Shown: positions 1 through 9,034 of the stretch, in pieces | Numbering within the stretch: the stretch's first letter is position 1 | How the letters are laid out: every line of letters begins with the position of its first letter | Assembly (NCBI RefSeq): GCF_963677565.1 | Contig: NZ_OY781981.1 | Location: 4,543,751-4,607,750, forward strand | Reading direction: 5' to 3' | Source of the DNA: an uncultured Draconibacterium sp. | Lineage (GTDB): Bacteria > Bacteroidota > Bacteroidia > Bacteroidales > Prolixibacteraceae | Length of the DNA stretch: 64,000 nucleotides | Notes under the pieces: model-generated | Seen by the model: the letters and a program-made list of their open reading frames with translations, nothing else | Databases searched by the model: none | What the model was told of the DNA's origin: nothing | Position numbers and translations under genes: made by a program

Positions 1-43
1 CGTGTAAAAACAGTCCTAGCAACAATAATTTAGTTCGTTTCAT
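1..43 (-). CDS. 5' end of an exported protein (partial)
   Basis: The complement of positions 43 to 1 opens with ATG and reads MKRTKLLLLGLFLH before the window ends. This looks like the charged-then-hydrophobic start of a signal peptide. It lies 76 bp beyond the stop of the GH30 gene on the same strand, so it is probably the next gene of that operon. Nothing of the mature protein is visible and no function can be given. Confidence 0.6.
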   Translation of the reverse strand, partial: MKRTKLLLLGLFLH

Positions 44-119
44 ATTAATTATTATAGGTTGATTTATATCAAAATTATAGCATCCGCTTTTCAAATATCA
101 TAAAGATAAAATTCAATTT

Positions 120-1634
120 TTATAGGTTCGATATTTTGAATGTATTTAATGATTGAGCTGGTAATACAGGAGAAATAAAAGTATCTCCTATCTTTATATT
201 TACTTTTTTACTTGTTTCATCCTGATTTCCTGCAATTACAATTATCGAACAATCGGGATTTTTAAATGCTAAAAGGTCATTGTATTCCCCTCCTGTTTCC
301 AGTTTCTTTGCGCCCGGTAAAACAAAGTGGCTGGCGTGTTTCAGGATGTAGTATTCGTATGAATAGCGATAGGCTTTTTTCGCTGCGTCAACTACAACCA
401 GCGAATTTTGTTCCCATCCCCAGCGACTAACACCACCTTCCAATAGCGAAGTATTCCAGTATTCGTATACCGAAACGCCATTGTTCAGGTAATGCTTCAT
501 CAGATCCCACGAGTGCATTGCTCCTGTCCAGTCGTTTTTACCATTGCCACATTCCTGCTCTGTCTGAAACATTGCCAAATCAGGATAACGTTTGTTTAGT
601 CCCGGTAGCGCATTTTTTCCTGCCCACTGAAAACCTACTCCTTTTACATATTTTGAAGATTCCGGATCTTGCAGAATCGTATCAATCAGGGCTTCGTTTG
701 GACGCTCCATAGTCCCAAAATAAACATCAACTCCCAGTTCTTGCATGACAGGACCTAAATATGATCCAATAAAATTACTTAATCCGGCTGCAGTCCAGCA
801 GCAACTTGGAAAAACCTGTGCCGAGTTAAATTCATTCTGCGGCATCACGGCAAAAATATCGATACCTTCATTTCTGTATGCTTCAATAAATTTCAAGAAG
901 TACAGTGCGTATGCTTCCAGGTATTTATCTTGCTGGATAAACATATCGGTGCCTTCTTTTCCTTCGTTCTCAGGACTCAGATCATTTTGATATTTTGGAT
1001 CAAAATAGTTTTTAAAATACTCTTGATATGCGGCCAATAACGTACTGTCATTCCCGACCTGAGCAGACATCATGTGTTTTATCCTTTTCATCTCTGCTTC
1101 TGAGGATGAACTTGCATAATGTTTGTTATACTTCATCCACGAAGGAGGGCTCCATGGCGAAGCCCATATCTTGATGTCGGGGTTATATTGTTTTGCATTA
1201 TTAATGAACGGGATTAAAGTATTCTTGTCGTTTTCTATTGAAAAATTTTCCATGGCAAAATCGCTCTCGGTTTCGTTATACGAATACCAGTTTAAGGCGA
1301 AGTCGTTGGCGGCAACAGGCATACGACAAATAGTAAAATTAGCTCCAACACCTGGAGCAAAAAATTCATTCATTATTGATTCACGGTCAGCTTCGCTTAA
1401 CTCGCTTAGTGATGTCCAACCTAATTCGTTAAAGCAACTGCCAAAACCGTCGATCACTTGTTGAGTTTTATCGGTATAAACTTCAGCATCTGCATTTTCA
1501 GTTGAGGTTGTTGCCATCAGCTGACTTGTTTTCCACTGCGTTGTTGGTGTCGTATTTACCCATTCGACCTTAGTTTTTGTACTACAAGCTGCACAAAAAA
1601 GAAGGAAAAAGAGTGATATGTTTAAAATTTTCAT
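120..1634 (-). CDS. GH30-family glycoside hydrolase lipoprotein
   Basis: The 504-residue protein has a lipoprotein signal peptide (lipobox cysteine near residue 17) and is expected to be anchored in the outer or inner membrane facing outward. Family GH30 retaining enzymes cleave beta-linked glycosides; members include glucosylceramidases, beta-1,6-glucanases, beta-1,6-galactanases, beta-fucosidases and xylanases. Visible signatures are IDGFGSCFNE near residue 61, the WASPWSPPSWMK loop near 157, the acid/base Glu in MPQNE (about E268) and the nucleophile Glu in TEQEC (about E359). The length fits a TIM barrel plus the usual side beta-domain. I cannot assign the subfamily, so the sugar cleaved is unknown. 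It is the only glycosidase directly downstream of the first SusCD pair, separated from susD by a hairpin and a 556-bp spacer. Confidence 0.9.
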   Translation of the reverse strand: MKILNISLFFLLFCAACSTKTKVEWVNTTPTTQWKTSQLMATTSTENADAEVYTDKTQQVIDGFGSCFNELGWTSLSELSEADRESIMNEFFAPGVGANFTICRMPVAANDFALNWYSYNETESDFAMENFSIENDKNTLIPFINNAKQYNPDIKIWASPWSPPSWMKYNKHYASSSSEAEMKRIKHMMSAQVGNDSTLLAAYQEYFKNYFDPKYQNDLSPENEGKEGTDMFIQQDKYLEAYALYFLKFIEAYRNEGIDIFAVMPQNEFNSAQVFPSCCWTAAGLSNFIGSYLGPVMQELGVDVYFGTMERPNEALIDTILQDPESSKYVKGVGFQWAGKNALPGLNKRYPDLAMFQTEQECGNGKNDWTGAMHSWDLMKHYLNNGVSVYEYWNTSLLEGGVSRWGWEQNSLVVVDAAKKAYRYSYEYYILKHASHFVLPGAKKLETGGEYNDLLAFKNPDCSIIVIAGNQDETSKKVNIKIGDTFISPVLPAQSLNTFKISNL

Positions 1635-2190
1635 GTATAATATTGTTTATTGTTATCTTATGAATTTAATTTCCATCAGATCATACTAATTGATGGTTGA
1701 TCTTAATTTACGTCCTTCATTACTACTCCATCAGCCTACGTTGTAAGCGAGCACCAGAAGGATAACTTGTACTCAGATTCATGAATCTTAACAACTTAAA
1801 AGATCATTGATATTTAATCTTTATTACTCTAAATTAGATTACTTTAACCAATTTACTTTCGTTTGTCGAAGATTAGACGATGGGTTTCCAATCGTAATAT
1901 GAAAAACTATGCTGTCCCTGTTAAAATTCAATTCAGAGTTCTAAATTTTTAAATCGTCAGTAGTAATTTCAAAATCGACATACTGTTCTTCTCCCTGTTA
2001 TATCATAACTTTTTTTAAGTATTTCGACTCCTAAACTAGTCTGACCATAGTTGCCAATGGATCTCCAATCAAAAGCTGTACTAGCTCTTCGGCTTCAAGA
2101 ATCATCATCATAAGTATTAGGTCTCCTGTAGATACAGGAGACCCAATTTTAAAAACACCACGAAAAACCTATGAGATAATAAACTCATTA
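1635..2190. other. 556-bp intergenic region, possible gene relic
   Basis: No intact reading frame is present. A terminator-like hairpin lies at 2120-2143. Between about 2085 and 1850 the minus strand shows short coding-like stretches in different frames (for example AFDWRSIGNYGQTSLG, then after a stop and frame change DFEITTDDLKI) interrupted by stops. This could be the remnant of a decayed gene, or chance. No promoter is convincingly recognisable in front of the GH30 gene. Confidence 0.35.
2120..2143 (-). terminator. hairpin downstream of the first susD
   Basis: A perfect 10-bp inverted repeat (GGTCTCCTGT / ACAGGAGACC) with a 4-nt loop starts 47 bp past the susD stop codon. Only a weak T-rich stretch follows on the minus strand, so it may act as a partial terminator or as an RNA-stabilising 3' end that keeps susCD mRNA more abundant than downstream GH30 mRNA. 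Confidence 0.6.
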
Positions 2191-3654
2191 TCAATAACCT
2201 GGATTTTGTGTCAGATTTTTATTCAACAAACGATCTTGATTTGGAATCGGATAAATAAGCTGATGTTTATCATCATCCATTGTGTAGCCGAGAGATTTTC
2301 CATTAGAATCAAGCTGCTCATTAATGACATCAACCACACTTACAACACCACTGGCATCTGCTCTTTTCAAATCATTCCATCTGGTACATTCAAAAACTAA
2401 TTCCAATCGTCTTTCATTTAATACAGCTAACGCTAATTCGCTTTTTGAACTTGCACTAGTGCTATCCAAACCAGCTCTACTCCTAATTTGATTTAACAAG
2501 ATAGTAGCAGCAGATAAATTGTTAAGCTGAACATTAGCTTCAGCCGCCAGTAAAATTATGTCGGCCAACCGAATGATCCGAATATTATCCTGACTAAACC
2601 ACCCGCCTGGTGCATATTTCCCCTGAAATGGAATTTCTTGTTCCGGATCCCAGGCATTGACTGGCATATTAAACGATGCATTTGCAATTTGCCAATTAAA
2701 TGTTGTTGTATACCTCGATCCGATAGTGTCACCTGCAGTCTGAAATGCCCGAACCAAATCAGCTGAACAAATCTGACGTTTAGGCCAACCATCGCCTGCA
2801 GCATAAGCAAAAATCTGAAATCCCCACCAACCGGTTGTACCACCTTGCTGTACATCAAAGATCGATTCAGTATTGTTTTTATTAGCCATTCCCCAAACAT
2901 TGCTGAAATCAGAAACTAAGGAGTAAACTCCACTCTCAATAACCTTATTAGCATATGTCAAACAGTTGTTATAATCTCCTATCTGGGCATAAGTTTTAGC
3001 TAAAAGAGCTTGAGCAGAACCTTTTGTTGCTCTTCCAAATTCATTCTCATAAGGTGTTGTTAAAAGCACATTCTCAGCATAAATTAAATCTGTAATAATC
3101 TGATCATAAACTTCCGCTTCGGTATTCCGTTCCGGATAGAGATTGCCATCATTTAGGAGTGAGGTAAATATTGGCACGCCACCCCACTGAGTTACCAACT
3201 CGTAATAACTTATGGCTCTTAAGAAACTGGCCTCACCCAATATTTGTTCTTTTCTTGTTGTACCGTCCCATTTAGAATCTTCAATTACCGAAACATTATC
3301 TAATACAGTATTTGCTGCAGCAATCTGGTTATAAAGTGCAACATATGCTTCCTGAAGTACTCCTGTAGCAGCATCGAAACTAAAATTCTCAAAAGTCATT
3401 TCCGTCGGATTATCTCCATTTACATAATGATTATCACTAATTCCTTCCGTGAGATAATAACGGTTATACTGGTAGTAAGCTCCGATTGTACTGTAAGCAC
3501 CTGTCAATAAATTCTCAGCATCCTGTGCTGAAGTAAAAGAACCTGATACCACATCCGACTGTGGTTTTAAATCCAGGAAATCATCGCTGCATGATACCAG
3601 AACTATCAGTATCGCAAAAATTATATTTAATTTTATTATTGATATTTTTTTCAT
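2191..3654 (-). CDS. susD: SusD/RagB-family glycan-binding lipoprotein
   Basis: The 487-residue surface lipoprotein (lipobox VLVSC, Cys about 22) is the extracellular lid that binds oligosaccharides and pairs with the SusC transporter. SusD features include the N-terminal SCSDDFLDLKPQ segment, the TPR-like helices with FLRAISYYELVTQWGGVPI near residue 145, RLADIILLAAEANVQL in the C-terminal half, the LELVFECTRWNDLKRAD motif and the terminal NPGY. The stop of susC lies 12 bp upstream, so the two are co-transcribed. Ligand is unknown. susD here is a family label, not orthology to the starch protein. Confidence 0.96.
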   Translation of the reverse strand: MKKISIIKLNIIFAILIVLVSCSDDFLDLKPQSDVVSGSFTSAQDAENLLTGAYSTIGAYYQYNRYYLTEGISDNHYVNGDNPTEMTFENFSFDAATGVLQEAYVALYNQIAAANTVLDNVSVIEDSKWDGTTRKEQILGEASFLRAISYYELVTQWGGVPIFTSLLNDGNLYPERNTEAEVYDQIITDLIYAENVLLTTPYENEFGRATKGSAQALLAKTYAQIGDYNNCLTYANKVIESGVYSLVSDFSNVWGMANKNNTESIFDVQQGGTTGWWGFQIFAYAAGDGWPKRQICSADLVRAFQTAGDTIGSRYTTTFNWQIANASFNMPVNAWDPEQEIPFQGKYAPGGWFSQDNIRIIRLADIILLAAEANVQLNNLSAATILLNQIRSRAGLDSTSASSKSELALAVLNERRLELVFECTRWNDLKRADASGVVSVVDVINEQLDSNGKSLGYTMDDDKHQLIYPIPNQDRLLNKNLTQNPGY

Positions 3655-3666
3655 GATTGCCTTTTT

Positions 3667-6600
3667 TTAGAATTGAACATTTAATCCAAGTGTGAAAGTC
3701 TTTGCAGCAGGATAAGTTCCCCTGTCTATACCGAGTGATAAAAGTGAAATTGACTCTCCAGCACTACTCGCTTGATTATTGGTTCCGTTACCATAAGCGT
3801 TTACCTCAGGATTATACCCAGAGTAATTGGTTAAGGTAAACAAGTTTTGAGCAGTAAAATAGACTGTTGCACCTCCAATACCAATTTTCTCAATGAACTT
3901 ATCATCAACGTTATAAGATAATGTAACATTACGCATTCTGATAAACGAACCATCTTCAATATAATGAGATGAAATACGGTTAATCAACAATGATGCTTCG
4001 GCAGCATTCTCGCCTCTATTTCCAAGCGCTCTGGGAATATCCGTAATATCCCCCGGATTTTTCCATCTTCTCAATACTGCAGTGCTTTGGTTTTGGAAGC
4101 CATTCATAGATTCGATTTCCATACGAAGACTATTGTAAATATCATTTCCATTACTACCATCAATTAGAACTGACAAATTAAAGTTCTTGTATGTGAAATC
4201 ATTTGAAAATCCAAAAGTGAAGTCAGGTAATGCATTACCTATAATTTCGGGTTCGCTGCCATATATCAAATTCCCTGTTGCAGGATCCACACCCTCGGAT
4301 TTATATCCCCAAAATGTTCCCAACGGTAAATCATTTTTAATTATCTGGGTATAAAGTTCTGTATTACTACCTGCTACAGTTACAGCTCCAGTCTGAAAAG
4401 AGATTTCGGAATCTATACCTTCCATGGTATTATCATTATGTGAAATATTGAAGTTAGAATTCCATTGAAAATTGTTCTTATTTACTATATTGGCCTCTAT
4501 GGTCACCTCAAGTCCTTTGTTAATATTATTCCCTGGCAAGTTTACAGCTTGATATACACTACCTGAAGTAAGTGGTAATTGCTGAGTAAATATTAAATCT
4601 TCAATTTTTTTAGAATAATAATCAATTGTGAATCTTAATCGGTTATTTATAAAACCGACATCCATACCTATATTCGTCTGAACCGCTGACTCCCATTTTA
4701 GATCGGGATTACCTAGAAGTGTACCTGGATTTACTCCTGGTGAAGCAGAACCTCCACTATATGGATATCCCGCGCCAGCATCTAATAAACTATATGATGG
4801 ATAAAGTAGTGTATAAGGAGGTAAATTTCCGGTTTTACCCCAACCTGCTCTTAATTTTAATCCCTGAACAAAGGTTACGTCCTGCATAAAGCTTTCATTT
4901 GAGACTTTCCAGCCCGCAGAAAATGCAGGAAAGTTACCCCATCTATTATTCGACCCAACCCGAGATGAACCGTCCCTCCTGAAAGTTACAGTAGCCAAAT
5001 AGCGATTATCATAAGAATAGCTTAATCTTCCGAAGTACGACATTGTAGACCATTCATATCTACGGGTCCCAATCTCGTAATTGGTACTTGCCGCATTTAA
5101 GGTTTTTACGACATTGGAGCCAAATCCTTCACCATGTTGGTGAGAACTGAAAATCTGCTCCTTTAATATCGCATTACCCAGGATAATGTTAAAATTATGC
5201 TTTTCAAAGTTAAAATCTTTGTTTAGGGTATTGTCAATTCCCCACCTTACAACTTCTGAGTAATTACTAGTCGCTTCTCCTCCAATCGAAGCAGCTGATA
5301 AGCTGGAAAAAGGATCCATAAAATAATCGTATTTCGAATTATTTATGGTTGTATTGAATTGACTTTTGAATTTTACATCGAAAGGCAATATGAATTCAGC
5401 ATAAGCATTACCCAAAATATTGTTGGCAACAGTCGTATTCTCATCAGTTAAGATGTTGGCAACGGCGTGTTCTCCAGACATTAAGTTGCTTCGTCCGTAT
5501 AAACCCGGATAAGGGCTATCTGCAGGATAAATGATTGGGACGTACTCTGGCATGGTAAGAGCACCTGTAACAACACCACCAAAGTTAGCTGTCAAGTTAT
5601 CTGTGATTGACTGTTGTCTGGTTCTGTTATAATTGATACTGGCACCAACTTTCAGAAATCCTGCAACCTGATGATCAGTGCTGAGTTTTATTGAATATCG
5701 TTCGAACTCAGATCCCATAATTATCCCTTCCTGGTTTAGGTATCCGAGTCCCATATAATAATTTCCGCTTTCAGAACCACCTGAAGTACTTAAATTAATA
5801 CTGTTCTGAACAGCATCCCTATAGATAAGGTCTTGCCAATTGTTATTGGTATTATCTATATCGTAGTAATCTGGAATATCAAGAGGAGATTCTCCAATCT
5901 CTTCTTGCAATTCTAAATATTGTTCATTATTCAAAACAGGGATAGTTTTTGTTATCCGCTGAATACCAGTGTACATTCTCAATTCTGTCAAAGGTTTTCC
6001 TTTTAAACCTTTTTTGGTAGTAATAATCACAACGCCATTTGTTGATCCTGCCGCTCCATAAATTCCTGCTGCTGATGCATCTTTTAAAATATTGATCGAT
6101 TCAATATTATTCGGATCAATAGCCTTAATACTGTTTGTAATCACCCCATCAACAACGTATAATGGTTCAGAACCGTTGGGTGAACCAATACCACGAATCC
6201 TAACTGACATTTCTCCGCCAGGAGAACCAGACGGACTGGAGACCTGAACACCAGATGATTTTCCAGATATGGCATCAGCAGCACTAATAATTGGTCGTTT
6301 AGACAAGTCACTGACATCCACTACTGCAATAGCAGATGTTACATCTGACTTTTTTTGACTGCCATACCCAATAGCCACAACTTCGTCAATACCAATGGTT
6401 TCTTCTTCCAGGGTAACATTAATATTAGTTTGTCCTGATAATACTATCTCCTGTGTTTTCATTCCCACAAATGAAAATGCCAGAGTTCCTGCATCTTCAG
6501 GAACTTCCAATGTGTAATTACCATCAAAATCAGTAATTATACCAGTTGTAGTTCCTTTCACAATCACTGTAACACCCGGAAGTGGTTCTCCATTTTTGTC

Positions 6601-7053
6601 GGTTACTTTTCCTGAAATAGTTTTCTTCTGTTGTAATTCTTTTGATTTATTGTCAAAACCAGCATCGTTTAAAAGAGAAGGTTCAACCTTTTTCTCTAAA
6701 ATAGTTATTTGTCTGTCGTTTATTTCGTAATAGTTTTGGGTACCTTCAAACAGCTGCTCTAAAATATCAGTAACAGTTTCATTTTCAACCGAAATAGTCA
6801 CCTCCCTATTTAAATCAACAGATTTTTCGCTGTAAAGAAAGATAAATTCACTATAGTCTTCCACCTTTTGAATTACCTGTTTTACAGTAATATTCTCAAA
6901 GTTCATAGTAAATTTTGTCTGCTGCGAATAAGTTGTGGAGGCAATAGAGGCAACAGATAAACACAACAAAAGAGTAAGTAATTTCATTCTAAATAATAGT
7001 CTAGTTCCAAAGGGCCTAATGCAATATAATAGCCCGATCCATTTTTTTTTCAT
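3667..7053 (-). CDS. susC: SusC/RagA TonB-dependent transporter with STN domain
   Basis: Outer-membrane oligosaccharide importer driven by TonB. I place the start at the MKKKWIGL methionine (7053) rather than the upstream in-frame Met at 7098, because signal-peptide-like sequence follows it and the upstream 15 residues are not leader-like. Order of domains: signal peptide, STN (secretin/TonB short N-terminal) domain at roughly residues 50-115 (FENITVKQVIQKVEDYSEF), carboxypeptidase-regulatory-like beta-sandwich (GKVTDKNGEPLPGVTV), TonB box/plug (GIDEVVAIGYGSQKK), then the long beta-barrel ending in NVQF. The STN domain is the part that contacts a FecR anti-sigma factor, matching the FecR and ECF genes just upstream. 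At about 1128 residues its length is normal for SusC. Confidence 0.96.
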   Translation of the reverse strand: MKKKWIGLLYCIRPFGTRLLFRMKLLTLLLCLSVASIASTTYSQQTKFTMNFENITVKQVIQKVEDYSEFIFLYSEKSVDLNREVTISVENETVTDILEQLFEGTQNYYEINDRQITILEKKVEPSLLNDAGFDNKSKELQQKKTISGKVTDKNGEPLPGVTVIVKGTTTGIITDFDGNYTLEVPEDAGTLAFSFVGMKTQEIVLSGQTNINVTLEEETIGIDEVVAIGYGSQKKSDVTSAIAVVDVSDLSKRPIISAADAISGKSSGVQVSSPSGSPGGEMSVRIRGIGSPNGSEPLYVVDGVITNSIKAIDPNNIESINILKDASAAGIYGAAGSTNGVVIITTKKGLKGKPLTELRMYTGIQRITKTIPVLNNEQYLELQEEIGESPLDIPDYYDIDNTNNNWQDLIYRDAVQNSINLSTSGGSESGNYYMGLGYLNQEGIIMGSEFERYSIKLSTDHQVAGFLKVGASINYNRTRQQSITDNLTANFGGVVTGALTMPEYVPIIYPADSPYPGLYGRSNLMSGEHAVANILTDENTTVANNILGNAYAEFILPFDVKFKSQFNTTINNSKYDYFMDPFSSLSAASIGGEATSNYSEVVRWGIDNTLNKDFNFEKHNFNIILGNAILKEQIFSSHQHGEGFGSNVVKTLNAASTNYEIGTRRYEWSTMSYFGRLSYSYDNRYLATVTFRRDGSSRVGSNNRWGNFPAFSAGWKVSNESFMQDVTFVQGLKLRAGWGKTGNLPPYTLLYPSYSLLDAGAGYPYSGGSASPGVNPGTLLGNPDLKWESAVQTNIGMDVGFINNRLRFTIDYYSKKIEDLIFTQQLPLTSGSVYQAVNLPGNNINKGLEVTIEANIVNKNNFQWNSNFNISHNDNTMEGIDSEISFQTGAVTVAGSNTELYTQIIKNDLPLGTFWGYKSEGVDPATGNLIYGSEPEIIGNALPDFTFGFSNDFTYKNFNLSVLIDGSNGNDIYNSLRMEIESMNGFQNQSTAVLRRWKNPGDITDIPRALGNRGENAAEASLLINRISSHYIEDGSFIRMRNVTLSYNVDDKFIEKIGIGGATVYFTAQNLFTLTNYSGYNPEVNAYGNGTNNQASSAGESISLLSLGIDRGTYPAAKTFTLGLNVQF

Positions 7054-7060
7054 AGATTTG
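7053..7060 (+). promoter_or_regulatory. candidate plus-strand -7 box opposite the susC start
   Basis: TAGATTTG matches the Bacteroidota -7 consensus TAnnTTTG exactly, on the plus strand, beginning at the base opposite the A of the susC ATG. An 8-bp box at the identical position relative to ATG (TAAATTTG) occurs at the second susC. No convincing TTTG -33 element is visible about 19-21 bp further upstream, so promoter function is uncertain. Confidence 0.3.
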
Positions 7061-7065
7061 ATACG

Positions 7066-7143
7066 TTTTTTGTTAATACATGTTATTAATACAAACATTG
7101 AAAACCGGTGAGGCTCAAATTCTCCGGTTTTCCTTTTTTTTTT
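7066..7143 (+). ncRNA. candidate antisense RNA to the susC leader
   Basis: If transcription starts about 7 nt after the TAGATTTG box it would run opposite the susC 5' leader for about 75-80 nt and end at a textbook intrinsic terminator (hairpin 7100-7132, ten T residues 7134-7143). A small hairpin, TTAATA/TATTAA at 7073-7089, lies inside. Cis-antisense sRNAs between anti-sigma and susC genes (DonS type) are described in Bacteroides and repress PULs. The assignment here is inference from layout and terminator polarity. Confidence 0.35.
7100..7143 (+). terminator. intrinsic terminator with plus-strand polarity
   Basis: GAAAACCGG at 7100-7108 pairs with CCGGTTTTC at 7124-7132 (9 bp, 15-nt loop) and is followed directly by CC and ten T on the plus strand. 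On the minus strand, where all genes lie, the T run becomes an A run before the hairpin, so this is not a normal terminator for the FecR gene (stop at 7173). Its polarity is unexplained without a plus-strand transcript. Confidence 0.6.
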
Positions 7144-7172
7144 AGTTCAGTTATATCATAACGAAATAAGAA

Positions 7173-8378
7173 TTAGTTAATAATTACATTTTTTCCATCA
7201 ATCTCATATTCAATTTGCGCCACTTTTGAAAGTGAAAGCATCACTTCATCAAATGATTCTTTCAAATCCAATTTCCCGGATATTGGTAATGCATTTCTAA
7301 TTTTCTCACTGTCATAATCAAAAGTTATATTATAGTATCTACCCACCTTTGCAAATACTTGTTCAAGACTCTGATTTTTAAATTTATACAAACCTTCTAT
7401 CCATGCAATATAATTTTCTGCTTCCGATTCAGATTCAACAATGATTTCTTCTTGAGAAGTTCGAAAAGTAGCTTTTTGATTTGGGATCATCTGGACCTTC
7501 TCATTTAGCAACTTATTGCCATTCCAAACCTTTACACTTCCTTCAAGTAAAACCGTTTCTGATAACTCATCTAAACTGTACGAATTCATATTAAACTTTG
7601 TGCCTAATACTTCCACATTCATGTTTTCCGAAGAGACTACAAATGGTTGCTTCTCATTTTTTGCAACCTCAAAATAACCTTCTCCATCCAGATACACCTT
7701 CCGTTTTTTTCCTGTAAATTCCTGTGGAAAGGCAAATTTAGAGCCCGCATTTAACCAAACTTTTGTACCATCTGATAATTCCAATTCTGTTTTTTTACCA
7801 TATGGAATCACAAGCTCATTTAGTGGATATTCCTTATTATCAGAAGATTCAACTATTTCATTAAGATGTAATGTTTTGTCAACCATTATTACCTCGTTTT
7901 CCATAATGGTAATATTCGATTGCTCCTTTTGAACTTCAATTTTTTCACCACTTGCCAGTGTTAGCACTGTATTTTCCTCATTCGAGGGGCTGTTTGCTTC
8001 CGAAAAGTTATATTCATTCCCCCGATTAAATAAACTCAAATAAACAATACTACTAATTGAAATTATAACTAAAAACGAGGCTGCAATTCGAACAAATTGT
8101 TTAAACTGAGTGGGATTATTTACGTTTTTGTAGGTTCCGTTAAAATCTCTAATTTTTAGCCAAAGATCATGTTTCAAATCTGCATTGAGTTGTTCTTTTT
8201 TTATCCAAAAAAGAGAAATAAACTTTTTTGCATTTTGAATTTTGGCTTTTGAATCTTTATGAATTTCCAAAAATTCACGCCATTCTTCTTCAGTTGTAAT
8301 ATTCTGAATTTTATCAACAAATTCCTGGTCGTGAATTAATTCTTCAAATGTATAATCGATATATTTTCTTTTTGCCAT
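7173..8378 (-). CDS. FecR-type anti-sigma factor
   Basis: Inner-membrane signal transducer that holds the cognate ECF sigma factor inactive until the STN domain of the loaded SusC signals. Start chosen at MAKRKYID (8378), preceded by AAAGGCG on the minus strand, instead of the upstream Met at 8399. The roughly 400 residues show a cytoplasmic N-terminal region, one membrane segment (FVRIAASFLVIISISSIVYL, around residue 105-125), a periplasmic FecR domain (ELSDGTKVWLNAGSKFAFP, then VYLDGEGYFEVAKNEKQPF) and the C-terminal DUF4974 domain. It lies between the ECF sigma gene (8444-9034) and susC, the standard Bacteroidota ECF/anti-sigma PUL order. The 3' spacer contains the candidate antisense RNA. 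Confidence 0.95.
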   Translation of the reverse strand: MAKRKYIDYTFEELIHDQEFVDKIQNITTEEEWREFLEIHKDSKAKIQNAKKFISLFWIKKEQLNADLKHDLWLKIRDFNGTYKNVNNPTQFKQFVRIAASFLVIISISSIVYLSLFNRGNEYNFSEANSPSNEENTVLTLASGEKIEVQKEQSNITIMENEVIMVDKTLHLNEIVESSDNKEYPLNELVIPYGKKTELELSDGTKVWLNAGSKFAFPQEFTGKKRKVYLDGEGYFEVAKNEKQPFVVSSENMNVEVLGTKFNMNSYSLDELSETVLLEGSVKVWNGNKLLNEKVQMIPNQKATFRTSQEEIIVESESEAENYIAWIEGLYKFKNQSLEQVFAKVGRYYNITFDYDSEKIRNALPISGKLDLKESFDEVMLSLSKVAQIEYEIDGKNVIIN

Positions 8379-8443
8379 TTTTCGCCTTTCTATAAACAAA
8401 AAGGGAATATGGTCTTATTTGTGACAAAAAAAATGAAAAAAAA

Positions 8444-9034
8444 TTATTTTCCCTGGCGACGCAACAGTGTCATTAGAATCAATCCGTTGGAAATCAAATG
8501 CTTTTTCAGATCTCGAATAGTGCGAGAAACCAATTGTCTTGCCGTATCATACGAGATTGACATAATATCGCATATTTGTTGATAGTCTAATCCACAAGTA
8601 AACTTGTAAAACAGGATCTCTCGCTGTTTGGCATTTAGGTTCTCTATTCCTCTTTTTAATTTCAATTCATTTTCCGACACTTCCTCGTCTAAAATTAATC
8701 TCTCCTCGATTGAAAAAATTATTTGGGATTCATTTGAATAATCTTTTTCTAAATCTTTTTGTTTAGACTGCTTCTTAAGCTGCTCAAAAAGTCTTCTACG
8801 AAATGCCTTTAGTAAGTATATTCTGATGTTATCCGTTTCACCAAGGCTCTGTCTTTTCCTGATTATGTAATAAAATAAGTCCTGAATAACATCTAAAACT
8901 AAGTCCTCATCTGCAGTGTACCTTTTGCCATTAAAAAAAAGAAAGTCAACATTTTGGTGATAAATATATGAAAGAGCGTCCTCCCTTTCATCTAAGAATT
9001 CTCTCCATATCAATTTGTCTGTCTTCTTTTTCAC
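8444..9034 (-). CDS. ECF RNA polymerase sigma factor
   Basis: A 196-residue sigma-70-family extracytoplasmic-function factor. Region 2 is seen around ADEDLVLDVIQDLFYYIIRK (residues 40-60), followed by RIYLLKAFRRRLFEQLKKQ. Region 4 lies at LNAKQREILFYKF to YDTARQLVSRTIRDLKK (residues 133-175), with the helix-turn-helix QQICDIMSISYDTARQLV. It should direct RNA polymerase to the susC promoter of this block when released by the FecR protein encoded 65 bp downstream. A 318-bp spacer separates it from the DUF1593 gene before it, so it likely starts its own transcript. Confidence 0.94.
   Translation of the reverse strand: MKKKTDKLIWREFLDEREDALSYIYHQNVDFLFFNGKRYTADEDLVLDVIQDLFYYIIRKRQSLGETDNIRIYLLKAFRRRLFEQLKKQSKQKDLEKDYSNESQIIFSIEERLILDEEVSENELKLKRGIENLNAKQREILFYKFTCGLDYQQICDIMSISYDTARQLVSRTIRDLKKHLISNGLILMTLLRRQGK

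Noticed and set aside
518..1464. Plus-strand reading frames opposite the GH30 gene
   Set aside because: They lack leader, domain or ribosome-binding evidence and lie wholly opposite a gene with clear catalytic motifs. The same holds for the many other plus-strand frames in the window.
2556..2900. Minus-strand alternative frame inside susD as evidence of a frameshift
   Set aside because: The susD frame is continuous over its full length with all family motifs; the other frame is a shadow.
7054..7098. Upstream in-frame start of the first susC
   Set aside because: The extra 15 residues do not look like a leader and would place the start inside the candidate antisense/terminator spacer; MKKKWIGL at 7053 mirrors MKKKHLSV at the second susC.
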